A stretch of DNA of 64,000 nt. Source: HyVt-105 sp049975425. GTDB taxonomy: Bacteria > Bacteroidota > Bacteroidia > Bacteroidales > VadinHA17. The stretch spans positions 1-64,000 of the forward strand of contig JBNGDI010000001.1 in the NCBI GenBank assembly GCA_049975425.1, read 5' to 3'. Under the pieces are notes generated by a model. It worked only from the letters and a program-made list of their open reading frames with translations. It ran no database searches and had not been told where the DNA came from. Of the stretch, positions 43,779 to 53,900 are shown piece by piece. Numbering within the stretch: position 1 is the first letter of the stretch; each line of letters begins with the position of its first letter. Made by a program: the position numbers and the translations under genes.

Positions 43779-43788
43779 AAAACAAAAC

Positions 43789-44826
43789 ATGGCAAAAATC
43801 AATTTCGGAGGCGTGACGGAAAATGTCGTCACCCGGAGGGAGTTCTCCCTCGAAAAGGCAAGGAATATCCTTAAAAACGAAACCCTGGCTGTGATCGGGT
43901 ACGGGGTTCAGGGGCCCGGACAGGCTCTTAATCTGAAAGATAACGGATTACGTGTGATCGTGGGACAACGCAGGGGCGGTGCTTCCTGGGAAAAAGCGCT
44001 GGCCGACGGCTGGAAGGAAGGCACTGACCTGTTCGACATAGAAACTGCCTGCCGGAAAGGGACCGTGATTATGTTGCTTCTTTCCGATGCGGGGCAGATC
44101 AGTGCATGGCCAGTGATTGAAAAGAACCTGGAGCCGGGTAAAGCCCTCTATTTTTCCCACGGGTTCGGTGTGATATACAGCGACCAGACGGGTATTGTGC
44201 CGCCCAGGGGGGTGGATGTCATCCTGGTGGCTCCCAAAGGTTCGGGCACTTCCCTGCGAAGATTGTTCCTCGAAGGCAAAGGCCTTAACAGCAGCTATGC
44301 TGTTTACAGAGACGCAACCGGCAGGGCATGGGACCGGGTGATGGCCCTTGGGATCGGGATCGGATCAGCCTATCTGTTCGAAACTGATTTTCAGAAAGAA
44401 GTGTTCAGTGACCTGACCGGCGAAAGGGGAGTGCTGATGGGAGCACTGGCCGGGCTCATGGAAGCCCAGTACAATAAGTTGCGGGCTATGGGGCATTCCC
44501 CTTCCGAGGCTTTTAACGAAACCGTGGAGGAACTGACCCAGAGCCTGATGCCACTGGTGGCGGAAAACGGAATGGACTGGATGTATGCTAATTGCTCTAC
44601 CACGGCCCAGCGGGGGGCGCTCGACTGGAAAAACCGGTTCAGGGACGCGGTGGCCCCTGTGTTCGACCGACTTTACGAAAGCGTAGCCTCAGGTAAGGAA
44701 GCAGCCATTACCATCGAAGCCAACCGGCAGGACGACTACCGCCAAAAGCTTTCCGAAGAGCTGAAACAGCTCAGGGAATCGGAAATGTGGCAAACAGGAG
44801 CTGCCGTGAGAAAACTCAGACCTTAA
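43789..44826 (+). CDS. ilvC: Ketol-acid reductoisomerase, class I
   Basis: A 345-residue enzyme that isomerises and reduces acetolactate or acetohydroxybutyrate with NAD(P)H and Mg2+. The Rossmann motif is VIGYGVQGPGQALNLKDNG. The cofactor loop VGQRRGGASWEKA has the Arg residues usual for NADPH binding. Metal ligands fall in the helical domain around DLTGERGVLMGALAGLMEAQ. The length marks it as the short class I form. The ATG at 43789 is well placed in the ilvN-ilvC gap. Confidence 0.95.
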   Translation: MAKINFGGVTENVVTRREFSLEKARNILKNETLAVIGYGVQGPGQALNLKDNGLRVIVGQRRGGASWEKALADGWKEGTDLFDIETACRKGTVIMLLLSDAGQISAWPVIEKNLEPGKALYFSHGFGVIYSDQTGIVPPRGVDVILVAPKGSGTSLRRLFLEGKGLNSSYAVYRDATGRAWDRVMALGIGIGSAYLFETDFQKEVFSDLTGERGVLMGALAGLMEAQYNKLRAMGHSPSEAFNETVEELTQSLMPLVAENGMDWMYANCSTTAQRGALDWKNRFRDAVAPVFDRLYESVASGKEAAITIEANRQDDYRQKLSEELKQLRESEMWQTGAAVRKLRP

Positions 44827-44840
44827 AACCGTGCGGAGAA

Positions 44841-46355
44841 ATGAATAATAATAAAGTGTATTTTTTTGATACCACCCTGCGCGATGGAGAACAGGTGCCT
44901 GGTTGCCAGCTGAACACCATTGAAAAGATCGAAGTGGCCAGGGCGCTTGAAACCCTGGGGGTGGATGTGATCGAGGCGGGATTCCCGTTTTCCAGCCCTG
45001 GCGATTTTCGGTCGGTACAGGAAATTTCGAAAGCCGTATCGGAACCGGTGGTATGTGCCCTGACCCGGGCGGTAGAAAAGGACATCGAGGTGGCGGCCGG
45101 GGCGTTGCGGCATGCGCGCAGGCCCCGGATTCATACAGGCATTGGAACTTCCTCCTTTCATATTGAATACAAACTGAATTCAACCCGCGAGGAGATTCTG
45201 GAACGAACCCGCGAAGCGGTGAAATACGCAAAGAAATTTGTGGAAGATGTGGAGTTCTACGCCGAAGACGCCGGGCGAACCGATAATGAATACCTGGCCC
45301 GGGTGGTGGAAGAAGCAATCAGGGCGGGAGCTACCGTTGTGAATATACCCGATACTACCGGCTACTGTCTGCCCGAGGAGTACGGGGCTAAGATCCGGTA
45401 CCTGAAGGAAAATGTGAAGGGTATTCACCGGGCAGTGATCTCCACTCACTGTCATAACGACCTGGGAATGGCTACGGCCAATACGTTGGCCGGAGTGGTT
45501 AACGGAGCACGTCAGGTAGAGGTAACGGTCAACGGAATAGGTGAAAGGGCCGGGAACACTTCCCTGGAAGAGGTGGCCATGATCCTGAAAAGCCGAAGCA
45601 AATACCTTTCCCTTACCTGCGGCATCCGGTCAAAGAAAATATTTCCCACCAGTCGCCTGGTATCGTCGCTGATGAACATGCCGGTGCAACCCAACAAGGC
45701 CGTGGTGGGACGGAATGCTTTTGCCCATTCCTCGGGGATCCATCAGGACGGTGTGTTGAAAAACCGGTTGAATTATGAGATCATGGATCCAAAAGATGTG
45801 GGGGTACGGCAATCGTCGATTATTCTGACAGCCAGAAGCGGCCGGGCCGCACTGAAGCACCGGCTGCAATCCATGGGGTACCGCCTGGAAAAAAACGAAC
45901 TGGACAGCGTGTATGCCAGGTTTCTCGAGCTGGCCGACCGGAAGAAGGAGCTGAAGGACGAGGACCTGGAAGTGATTGTGGGAACTACGCGGGAAAAAGT
46001 CAGGGGATTTGAACTGGCCGGGCTGCAGGTTCTTTGCGGAAGATCGGTAAAGCCCACGGCTACCGTCACGGTCAGAACGGAAAACGGAAAAATTACAGAA
46101 TCCGCTTCAGGAAACGGACCGATTGATGCTGCTTTTTCAGCAGTAAAAAAGATCCTTTCCCGGAAGGTGCAACTGGAAGAATTTCTGGTACAAGCGATCA
46201 CCCGGGGTAGTGACGATATTGGCAAAGTGCATGTACAGGTGGAAAACCGGGGGAAATTGTATTATGGTTTTTCTGCCAGTACCGATACCATCACTGCCTC
46301 GGTGGAAGCATTCCTGGATGCCGTTTCGAAAATAGAACGACCTGTAAAACAATGA
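44841..46355 (+). CDS. leuA: 2-Isopropylmalate synthase
   Basis: A 504-residue enzyme joining acetyl-CoA and 2-oxoisovalerate, the first step specific to leucine. The catalytic barrel opens with FFDTTLRDGEQVPGCQLN, and metal ligands are in STHCHNDLGMATANTLAG. The C-terminal LeuA dimer domain (about 380-500, TVTVRTENGKITESASGNGP) is the site of leucine feedback. The ATG at 44841 is 14 bp after ilvC. Its stop overlaps the leuC start as ATGA. Confidence 0.94.
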   Translation: MNNNKVYFFDTTLRDGEQVPGCQLNTIEKIEVARALETLGVDVIEAGFPFSSPGDFRSVQEISKAVSEPVVCALTRAVEKDIEVAAGALRHARRPRIHTGIGTSSFHIEYKLNSTREEILERTREAVKYAKKFVEDVEFYAEDAGRTDNEYLARVVEEAIRAGATVVNIPDTTGYCLPEEYGAKIRYLKENVKGIHRAVISTHCHNDLGMATANTLAGVVNGARQVEVTVNGIGERAGNTSLEEVAMILKSRSKYLSLTCGIRSKKIFPTSRLVSSLMNMPVQPNKAVVGRNAFAHSSGIHQDGVLKNRLNYEIMDPKDVGVRQSSIILTARSGRAALKHRLQSMGYRLEKNELDSVYARFLELADRKKELKDEDLEVIVGTTREKVRGFELAGLQVLCGRSVKPTATVTVRTENGKITESASGNGPIDAAFSAVKKILSRKVQLEEFLVQAITRGSDDIGKVHVQVENRGKLYYGFSASTDTITASVEAFLDAVSKIERPVKQ

Positions 46356-47767
46356 CTGCCGTTATGAAAGAGCCGAAAACCCTGTTTGATAAAATATGGG
46401 ACAGCCATGTGGTGCATCAGATAGAACACGGCCCCGATGTGCTGTATATCGATCTGCACCTGGTGCATGAGGTGACCAGCCCGCAGGCTTTTTCCGGTCT
46501 GGCGGAAAGGAAGCTGAAAGTATTCCGTCCGGACAGAACGGTGGCTACTGCCGATCACAATGTGCCAACCATCAACCAGGAACAGCCCATCGACGACCCG
46601 CTTTCACGGAAACAGGTGGAGCAGTTAACACAGAATGCACGGGAACACGGGATTAGGTTCTATGGTCTGGGTCATCCGTTTCAGGGGGTGGTTCATGTCA
46701 TGGGGCCGGAACTCGGACTTACTATGCCGGGAATGACAATTGTTTGCGGCGACAGCCATACTTCCACCCACGGGGCTTTCGGGACGGTGGCCTTTGGCAT
46801 AGGCACGTCTGAAGTGGAAACGGTGCTGGCTACCCAGTGTCTTCTTCAGAACCGGCCGGAAAAAATGCGCATCAACCTGGATGGTAATCACGGCATGGGA
46901 GTGACGGCCAAAGATATTGCCCTGTATCTCCTGTCTGTCCTGTCCGCCTCGGGTGCAACGCGTCATTTCATTGAATATGCCGGAGAAGCGGTCAGGGCAC
47001 TCAATATGGAAGAACGCATGACCCTGTGCAATATGAGCATTGAAATGGGGGCCCGGGGAGGGCTGATCGCACCCGATGAGGTAACCTTCGAATACCTCAA
47101 GGGGAGGGAATTCTCACCTTCCGGGAAAGACTGGAATAAACGCCTTACAGGCTGGAAAAAATTGTTCACCGAACCCGGGGCAAAATTCAACAGGGAATAC
47201 CGTTTCGACATATCTGCCCTGGGTCCTATGATCACATACGGCACCAATCCCGGAATGGGTATTGAGCTCACCGGCCGGATCCCAACTCCCGAGACCGTCC
47301 CGGAGAACCAGCGGTACGGTTTCAAACAAGCCCTGGAATACATGGGGTTCGGGCCGGGACAGCCGGTGCTGGGGAAAAAAATCGATTATGTGTTTGTGGG
47401 CAGCTGTACCAACGGTCGGATTAGCGACCTCAGGGCTTTTGCTTCACTGGTGAAAGGCAGGAAAAAAGCCCCCGGAATCACCGCATGGATAGTCCCCGGT
47501 TCTCAGCAGGTGGAAAAACAGGCCAGGAAGGAGGGGATTGACCGGATCCTGAAAGAAGCGGGTTTTGACCTCAGGCAACCGGGATGCTCGGCCTGCCTGG
47601 CCATGAACGGCGACAAAGTTCCCCCCGGGAAATACTGCCTTTCCACCTCAAACAGGAACTTCCGGGGCCGTCAGGGTCCCGGTTCACGGACCCTTCTGGC
47701 CAGCCCGCTGACGGCTGCCGCCTCGGCCGTGACCGGAGTGATTACCGATCCCAGAGATCTTATGTAA
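46352..47767 (+). CDS. leuC: 3-Isopropylmalate dehydratase large subunit
   Basis: A 471-residue aconitase-family subunit carrying the 4Fe-4S cluster. The three cluster Cys are in VFVGSCTNGRISDL and QPGCSACLAMN; the substrate region VCGDSHTSTHGAFGTVAFGI is intact. With LeuD it isomerises 2- to 3-isopropylmalate. If the LeuA homologue downstream is a citramalate synthase, the same enzyme would also isomerise citramalate. Start and stop are fixed by the overlap with leuA and the 19-bp gap to leuD. Confidence 0.95.
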   Translation: MTAVMKEPKTLFDKIWDSHVVHQIEHGPDVLYIDLHLVHEVTSPQAFSGLAERKLKVFRPDRTVATADHNVPTINQEQPIDDPLSRKQVEQLTQNAREHGIRFYGLGHPFQGVVHVMGPELGLTMPGMTIVCGDSHTSTHGAFGTVAFGIGTSEVETVLATQCLLQNRPEKMRINLDGNHGMGVTAKDIALYLLSVLSASGATRHFIEYAGEAVRALNMEERMTLCNMSIEMGARGGLIAPDEVTFEYLKGREFSPSGKDWNKRLTGWKKLFTEPGAKFNREYRFDISALGPMITYGTNPGMGIELTGRIPTPETVPENQRYGFKQALEYMGFGPGQPVLGKKIDYVFVGSCTNGRISDLRAFASLVKGRKKAPGITAWIVPGSQQVEKQARKEGIDRILKEAGFDLRQPGCSACLAMNGDKVPPGKYCLSTSNRNFRGRQGPGSRTLLASPLTAAASAVTGVITDPRDLM

Positions 47768-47786
47768 CGATTCAAACCGATTGAAT

Positions 47787-48377
47787 ATGCCTGTTGAAAA
47801 ATTTACCCGTCTTGTTTCTACCGCCGTTCCTTTGGCGGCAGAGAATGTGGATACCGATCAGATACTGCCTGCAAGGTTTCTGAAAGCAGTTATCCGGGAA
47901 GGCTTTGGTGAATATCTCTTCAGAGACCTGCGTTTTGACAGTGCGGGAAACCCTCTAACGGATTTTCCCCTTAACAGGCCGGAATACGGGGGCAGAATCC
48001 TGGTGGCCGGACGTAACTTCGGGTCGGGATCAAGCCGGGAACATGCTGCCTGGGCCCTGGTCGATTATGGATTCAGAGCGGTTATTTCCAGCTTTTTTGC
48101 CGATATCTTCCGGAACAATGCTCTGAATAACGGCCTGCTGCCCGTTCAGGTAAGCGGGCATTACCTGAATGTGATATTCCAGGCTATTGACAGGGATCCG
48201 AGGGTCCGGATTACCATCGACCTCGAAAAACAAAAGGTGATGCTGGGTGAAGATATCTGCCGGTTTGAGATCAATCCCTTCAGAAAACAATGCCTGCTCA
48301 ACGGATGGGATGAGGTAGATTATCTGCTCGGAATCCAGGATGAGATCCGGAAATTTGAAGAAAATTTTAACCTCTGA
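47787..48377 (+). CDS. leuD: 3-Isopropylmalate dehydratase small subunit
   Basis: A 196-residue swivelling domain of isopropylmalate isomerase. Typical blocks are AAENVDTDQILPARFLKA, GRNFGSGSSREHAAWALVDY and VISSFFADIFRNNALNNGLL. The ATG at 47787 is preferred over a TTG six bases earlier. The next gene starts 4 bp after its stop. Confidence 0.95.
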   Translation: MPVEKFTRLVSTAVPLAAENVDTDQILPARFLKAVIREGFGEYLFRDLRFDSAGNPLTDFPLNRPEYGGRILVAGRNFGSGSSREHAAWALVDYGFRAVISSFFADIFRNNALNNGLLPVQVSGHYLNVIFQAIDRDPRVRITIDLEKQKVMLGEDICRFEINPFRKQCLLNGWDEVDYLLGIQDEIRKFEENFNL

Positions 48378-48381
48378 CACA

Positions 48382-49911
48382 ATGTGTAGCACGGTCGAGA
48401 TTATGGATACCACCCTCCGTGACGGGGAACAAACCTCGGGGGTGTGTTTTCATCCCCGGGAGAAATTGCAGGTTGCCAGGATGCTCCTGAAAGACCTGGG
48501 AGTACACCGTGTGGAGGTGGGATCGGCGCGTGTGAGCAGCGGTGAATGGGAGGGGGTCAGACTGATCGCAGAATGGGCCAGAAAAGAAGACCGGATCAAT
48601 CGGGTTGAAGTGCTGGGTTTTATCGATGGGAATATTTCCGTCGATTGGGCCAGGAAGACAGGAGTAACCGTACTCAACCTGCTATGCAAGGGATCTTTCA
48701 GGCATGTGCGGCAGCAACTGGGCAAAACACCCGAACAGCATCTCGAAGATATCCGCCTGTCGATCAAACTTGCCCGCCAGGTCGGAGTTACCGTGAACAT
48801 ATACCTGGAAGACTGGTCGAACGGGATGATCCACTCGCCTGAATATGTGTATTACCTTACCGATCACCTGGTAAATGAAAATATCCGGCGTATCATGCTT
48901 CCCGATACTCTGGGCATTCTGAATCCCGATCAGACAGGTATGTTTTGCCAGAATATGACAGAACGCTATCCGGAGGTTCATTTCGATTTTCACGCACACA
49001 ATGATTATGATCTGGCTGTAGCCAATGTATATGCGGCCCTGAAACACGGAATGCGGGGAATACATACTACTGTGAACGGACTGGGAGAGAGAGCCGGCAA
49101 TGCCTGCCTGTCGAGTGTGATCGGGATCATGAAAGATCAGTTGAAAATGGAAATTCCGGTAAACGAATCGGTACTTACCCCGCTCAGCCGGATAGTGGAA
49201 TCGTTTTCCGGCATTCGCATTCCTCCCAATCAGCCCCTGACAGGAGAAAATGTGTTTACCCAGACCTGCGGGGTGCATGCCGATGGAGACGCCAAAAACA
49301 AGCTGTATTACAATGATCTGTTGCCCGAACGTTTCGGAAGGATCAGAAAGTATGCACTGGGAAAAACTTCGGGGAGAGCCAGTATCCGGAAGAACCTGGA
49401 AGAGCTCGGACTCGATCCCGACGAGGAAACCCTGAAAAAACTTACCCGCCGGGTTATTGAACTGGGCGACAAGAAACAGTATGTTACCACCGGTGACCTT
49501 CCGTATATCCTGGCCGATGTGATGGGGAACGGGGAAACCGATCCACCGGTAAGCATCCGGAATTATGTGCTCTCGCTCTCGCGGGGATTACGGCCTTCAG
49601 CAAATATCTGCCTTTCTGTAAACGGATCGGAATACGAGGAAAATGCCACGGGCGACGGGCAATACGATGCTTTCATGAATGCTCTCTGGAAGATATATGA
49701 AAAGCTCGGCAGGGAGCATCCCCGGCTGCTGGATTATGTGGTGACCATTCCTCCGGGTGGGAAACCCGATGCACTGGTGGAAACCATTATTACATGGATA
49801 TACCGGGGCAGGGAATTCAAAACCCGTGCAGTCGACTCAGATCAAACAGAGGCAGCCATTCAGGCAACCGTGAAGGCTCTTAATATGATTGAAAAACTTG
49901 ATAAGAAATGA
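48382..49911 (+). CDS. cimA: Second LeuA-family enzyme, probably (R)-citramalate synthase
   Basis: A 509-residue member of the 2-isopropylmalate/citramalate/homocitrate synthase family, clearly different from the LeuA upstream. The catalytic barrel begins EIMDTTLRDGEQTSGVCFHP, metal ligands lie in FDFHAHNDYDLAVANVYAAL, and a LeuA-type regulatory domain follows (about 390-505). Citramalate synthase joins pyruvate and acetyl-CoA, and LeuCD and LeuB then produce 2-oxobutyrate for isoleucine. Placement between leuD and leuB, and the divergence of the SGVCFHP substrate loop from VPGCQLN, support this. A second leucine-specific synthase remains possible. The stop overlaps the leuB ATG as ATGA. Confidence 0.75.
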   Translation: MCSTVEIMDTTLRDGEQTSGVCFHPREKLQVARMLLKDLGVHRVEVGSARVSSGEWEGVRLIAEWARKEDRINRVEVLGFIDGNISVDWARKTGVTVLNLLCKGSFRHVRQQLGKTPEQHLEDIRLSIKLARQVGVTVNIYLEDWSNGMIHSPEYVYYLTDHLVNENIRRIMLPDTLGILNPDQTGMFCQNMTERYPEVHFDFHAHNDYDLAVANVYAALKHGMRGIHTTVNGLGERAGNACLSSVIGIMKDQLKMEIPVNESVLTPLSRIVESFSGIRIPPNQPLTGENVFTQTCGVHADGDAKNKLYYNDLLPERFGRIRKYALGKTSGRASIRKNLEELGLDPDEETLKKLTRRVIELGDKKQYVTTGDLPYILADVMGNGETDPPVSIRNYVLSLSRGLRPSANICLSVNGSEYEENATGDGQYDAFMNALWKIYEKLGREHPRLLDYVVTIPPGGKPDALVETIITWIYRGREFKTRAVDSDQTEAAIQATVKALNMIEKLDKK

Positions 49912-50978
49912 AAATGAACATTGCATTGCTTGCAGGCGACGGTATCGGACCGGAGATAATGGATGAAGCGGTACGGGTAACCCGCGCGGTAGCCCGAAGG
50001 TTTGGTCATCAGGTGCAGTTTTCCGGTGGGCTGGTAGGCGCTACTGCGATCGATAAAACCGGAGATCCTTATCCTGAAGAAACCCACCGGCTATGTATGA
50101 ACACAGATGCCGTACTCTTCGGAGCCATCGGACATCCGCGCTTTGACAATAACCCGCGGGCTGAAGTGCGGCCCGAGCAGGGTCTGCTGGCTATGCGGAG
50201 AAAGCTGGGGTTGTTTGCAAACCTGCGGCCGGTGTTTCCTTTTCCATCCCTGGTAGACCGGTCGCCCCTGAAAAACCGTTTGCTTGAAGGTGTTAATTTT
50301 CTGGTTGTCAGGGAACTGACCGGGGGAATCTATTTCGGGCAGCCCAGCGGAAGGTCGGAAAACGGAAACACCGCCTTCGATACCTGTTTGTATACACGGG
50401 AAGAAATTGAAAGGGTGGTGGACATGGGCTTCAGGTTTGCCCTGGAAAGAAAACGCCGGCTTACCCTGGTCGATAAAGCCAATGTGCTGGCTACTTCCCG
50501 CCTCTGGAGGGAAGTCACCATCGAAGTAAGTAAACGTTATCCGAAGGTGGATACCGATTACCTGTATGTGGACAATGCAGCTATGCAGATAATCCTGAAT
50601 CCGTCGCGGTTTGATGTGCTGGTTACGGAAAATATGTTCGGGGATATCCTGACCGATGAAGCCAGTGTAATTGCCGGTTCGCTGGGGCTGCTGCCTTCCG
50701 CATCCATCGGGTTGCATACCTCTGTTTTCGAGCCTATTCACGGGTCCTGGCCGCAGGCAGCCGGTAAAAATATTGCCAATCCTCTGGCTATGATCCTCTC
50801 GGTGGCCATGATGTTCGAATGCGGTTTTCAACTGAAAAAAGAAGCAGCTCTGATCCGTACCGCGGTTGAGGCTTCGGTGAAGGAACAGGTATGTACGCCC
50901 GATATTGCCAGGGGGAAAACATGTTCTACCCGGGATGTCGGGGAATGGATTGCAGGATACATTATTGATAATGCCTGA
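49908..50978 (+). CDS. leuB: 3-Isopropylmalate dehydrogenase
   Basis: A 356-residue NAD-dependent oxidative decarboxylase of leucine synthesis, which would also act on 3-methylmalate in the citramalate route. It shows LLAGDGIGPEIMDEAVRV, RELTGGIYFGQPSGR, the metal Asp pair region NMFGDILTDEASVIAGSLGL and the NAD loop FEPIHGSWPQAAGKNIANP. It overlaps the preceding gene by four bases and is followed after 8 bp by gltB. Confidence 0.95.
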   Translation: MKMNIALLAGDGIGPEIMDEAVRVTRAVARRFGHQVQFSGGLVGATAIDKTGDPYPEETHRLCMNTDAVLFGAIGHPRFDNNPRAEVRPEQGLLAMRRKLGLFANLRPVFPFPSLVDRSPLKNRLLEGVNFLVVRELTGGIYFGQPSGRSENGNTAFDTCLYTREEIERVVDMGFRFALERKRRLTLVDKANVLATSRLWREVTIEVSKRYPKVDTDYLYVDNAAMQIILNPSRFDVLVTENMFGDILTDEASVIAGSLGLLPSASIGLHTSVFEPIHGSWPQAAGKNIANPLAMILSVAMMFECGFQLKKEAALIRTAVEASVKEQVCTPDIARGKTCSTRDVGEWIAGYIIDNA

Positions 50979-50986
50979 AAGGGGAA

Positions 50987-53900
50987 ATGAACGATTTAAC
51001 CATGAAGCATAAAGAATATTTTATCAACCGACCGGAGAAAACAGGTTTATATTGCCCTGACAGGGAACACGACAGTTGCGGGATCGGCTTCGTGGCCCAT
51101 ATCAAGGGGAAACCATCACATGAGATCATTGCCCGGGGTCTGGAAGTGCTGGTCAATATGCGGCACCGGGGTGCCGAATCGGCCGACAACAAAACAGGTG
51201 ACGGGGCGGGAATCCTGATACAGGTACCCCATACCTTCTTTCTGGCAGAGAAACTACCGGTTACCGGGCAGGGAACATATGGTACCGGCCTGGTGTTTCT
51301 TCCCGGGCGGGAAAAGGAACAGAACCGGATACTGGACATGATGAAGAAAACAGCAGGGGAAGAAGGTCTCGAATGGATGTTCCTGCGCAATGTCCCGGTA
51401 GACAACCGGTCTCTTGGTGATATTGCCCGGAAGTCGGAACCGGCTATCCGGCAGGTCTTTATCCGGGCCGACCTGGAGCAGGATGAGCTGGAACGAAAGC
51501 TGTATATTTTCAGGAAAAGAATGGAAAAAAAAGTGAGAGAAGCTTCTTTTTACGGGAAGGAGGCTTTCTATATCTGCAGCCTGTCAACCAGGGTAATGAT
51601 TTACAAGGGCATGTTTACTCCCGAACAGCTTCAGGCCTACTATCCCGATCTGTCTGATCCCTCGATGGAAAGTGCCATTGCCCTGATTCATTCCCGGTTC
51701 AGCACCAATACATTTCCCAGCTGGGATCTGGCCCAGCCTTTCAGAATGCTGGCTCACAACGGGGAGATCAATACCATCAGGGGGAACCGCCTGTGGATGC
51801 ACGCCCGGGAAGCCCTGCTGAAATCGGAGCTGTTCGGTGACGATCTGGAGAAAATTTTTCCGGTGATCGAACCGCAGAAAAGCGATTCGGCTTCACTCGA
51901 CAATGTACTGGAATTTCTGACCATGACGGGTCGTACGCTACCGCATGCTTTGACCATGCTGGTACCGGAATCGTTTAACGACAAAAATCCAATTCCGCTT
52001 AGCCTGAAAGCGTATTATGAATACCATTCCACTTTTATGGAACCATGGGACGGCCCGGCTGCCCTGTTGTTTTCCGACGGTCGCTACGTGGGAGGTACCC
52101 TCGACCGGAACGGACTGCGTCCGGCCCGATACCTGGTAACGGAAGACGACCTGATTGTAATGGGGTCTGAAACCGGTGTGCAGGAATTCGAGGGTAGCCG
52201 GATTGTGTCCAGGGGAAGGCTGCATCCTGGTAAAATCCTGCTGGTTGATACGCGCCTGGGGATCATCATTCCCGACGAAGAAGTAAAAATGCAGCTGGCC
52301 CGACGGAATCCCTACGTCAACTGGCTTAAGGAAAACAGGCTGGCCCTGGAGAATATTGAGGTACAGCAAAGGGTTTCTTCTGGTTTGGGAGAAGAATACC
52401 CCTTCCTGCTGAAGGCATTCGGCTATTCGAAAGAAGACCTGCGTAACGTAATGATCCCCATGGCTCTGGAGGGCAAAGAACCGGTCAGTTCCATGGGGAA
52501 CGATACCCCCCTGGCAGTCCTTTCCGAAAAACCCCAGCGTTTGTTCAATTACTTCAGGCAGGTTTTTGCCCAGGTTACCAATCCTCCCATCGACCCCATC
52601 CGGGAAGAACTGGTCATGTCGCTTACCAGTTATATCGGGTCGGTGCAGAAAAACCTTCTGGAGGAAACCCCGGGGCATTGCCGGCTGATCAGGTTTGATT
52701 CGCCTGTCATAACCAATACCGATCTGGGTAAGATAAAGGATATGCGGCACGAATCCTTTTCTCATGTGATCATCGATATGGTTTTTGAAAAGAACTCGGG
52801 GCAAAGGGGATTGGAAAAAGCCCTGGAAAGAATTACCCGTGAGGCCGAAAAAGCGGTGGACAATCAAAAAAATTTCATTATTCTTTCCGACAGGAAAACC
52901 AACCGCGATCAGGTGCCGATCCCATCCCTGCTGGCAGTGGCTGCCGTACACCATTACCTTATTGAGCACAAAAAAAGGATGCAGGTGGGGCTCATAGTGG
53001 AAACGGGCGAAGCACGGGAAGTGATGCATTTTGCCCTCCTGATTGGTTACGGAGCCAGTGTGATCAATCCGTATCTCAGTTTTGCCGTCCTCAGTGATCT
53101 GGTGAAAAAGGGAGAAATCGGTCTGCCCTATTCCAGAGCCAGGGAAAATTATATACGTGCTGTCAATAAAGGCATTCTCAAAATCCTTTCGAAAATGGGC
53201 ATATCCACCCTGCTCAGCTATATGGGGTCTCAGCTTTTCGAAGCCGTGGGGCTGAGCGGGGAAATTGCCGGGAGATATTTCACGGGTACTCCTTCAAGGA
53301 TCGGAGGGATCGGCCTGCGGGAAATTGCTGCCGAAGCGGAGGCTTTTCACCGGGATGCCTGCACAGATGATCCCTGGCAGCCGCTCTTCGCAACCCGCGG
53401 GTTATATTCCTACCGCCGGGGGGGTGAATTCCATGCCTGGAATCCCGAAACCATCGCCTGGCTGCAATCGGCCACCGCACAGGATGATCGCCGGAAATTC
53501 AGGGAATACACCCGGCTGGCCGACAGCGAAACATGTCGCCCTGCTTTTCTTCGGGGAATGCTCGGTTACAGAAAGAATCCCATTCCGGTGGAGGAAGTGG
53601 AGCCCGCAGAATCCATTATGAAACGATTTGTAACCGGGGCCATGTCGTTCGGGTCGATCAGCAGGGAAGCCCACGAGGCTCTGGCCATTGCCATGAATGC
53701 CATCGGAGGGCGCAGCAATTCAGGAGAAGGAGGGGAAGATCCGAACCGGTATCTGCCGGGAGCGAACGGAGAAGTCAGACGGAGCGCCATCAAACAGGTG
53801 GCTTCCGGTCGATTCGGAGTGGATATTTATTACCTGAACCATGCCGATGAAATCCAGATTAAGATTGCCCAGGGCGCAAAACCCGGGGAAGGGGGGCAGT

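Noticed and set aside
51938..53029. A 363-codon open frame antisense to gltB
   Set aside because: It is the complement of an unmistakable GltB coding region and has no protein-family features.
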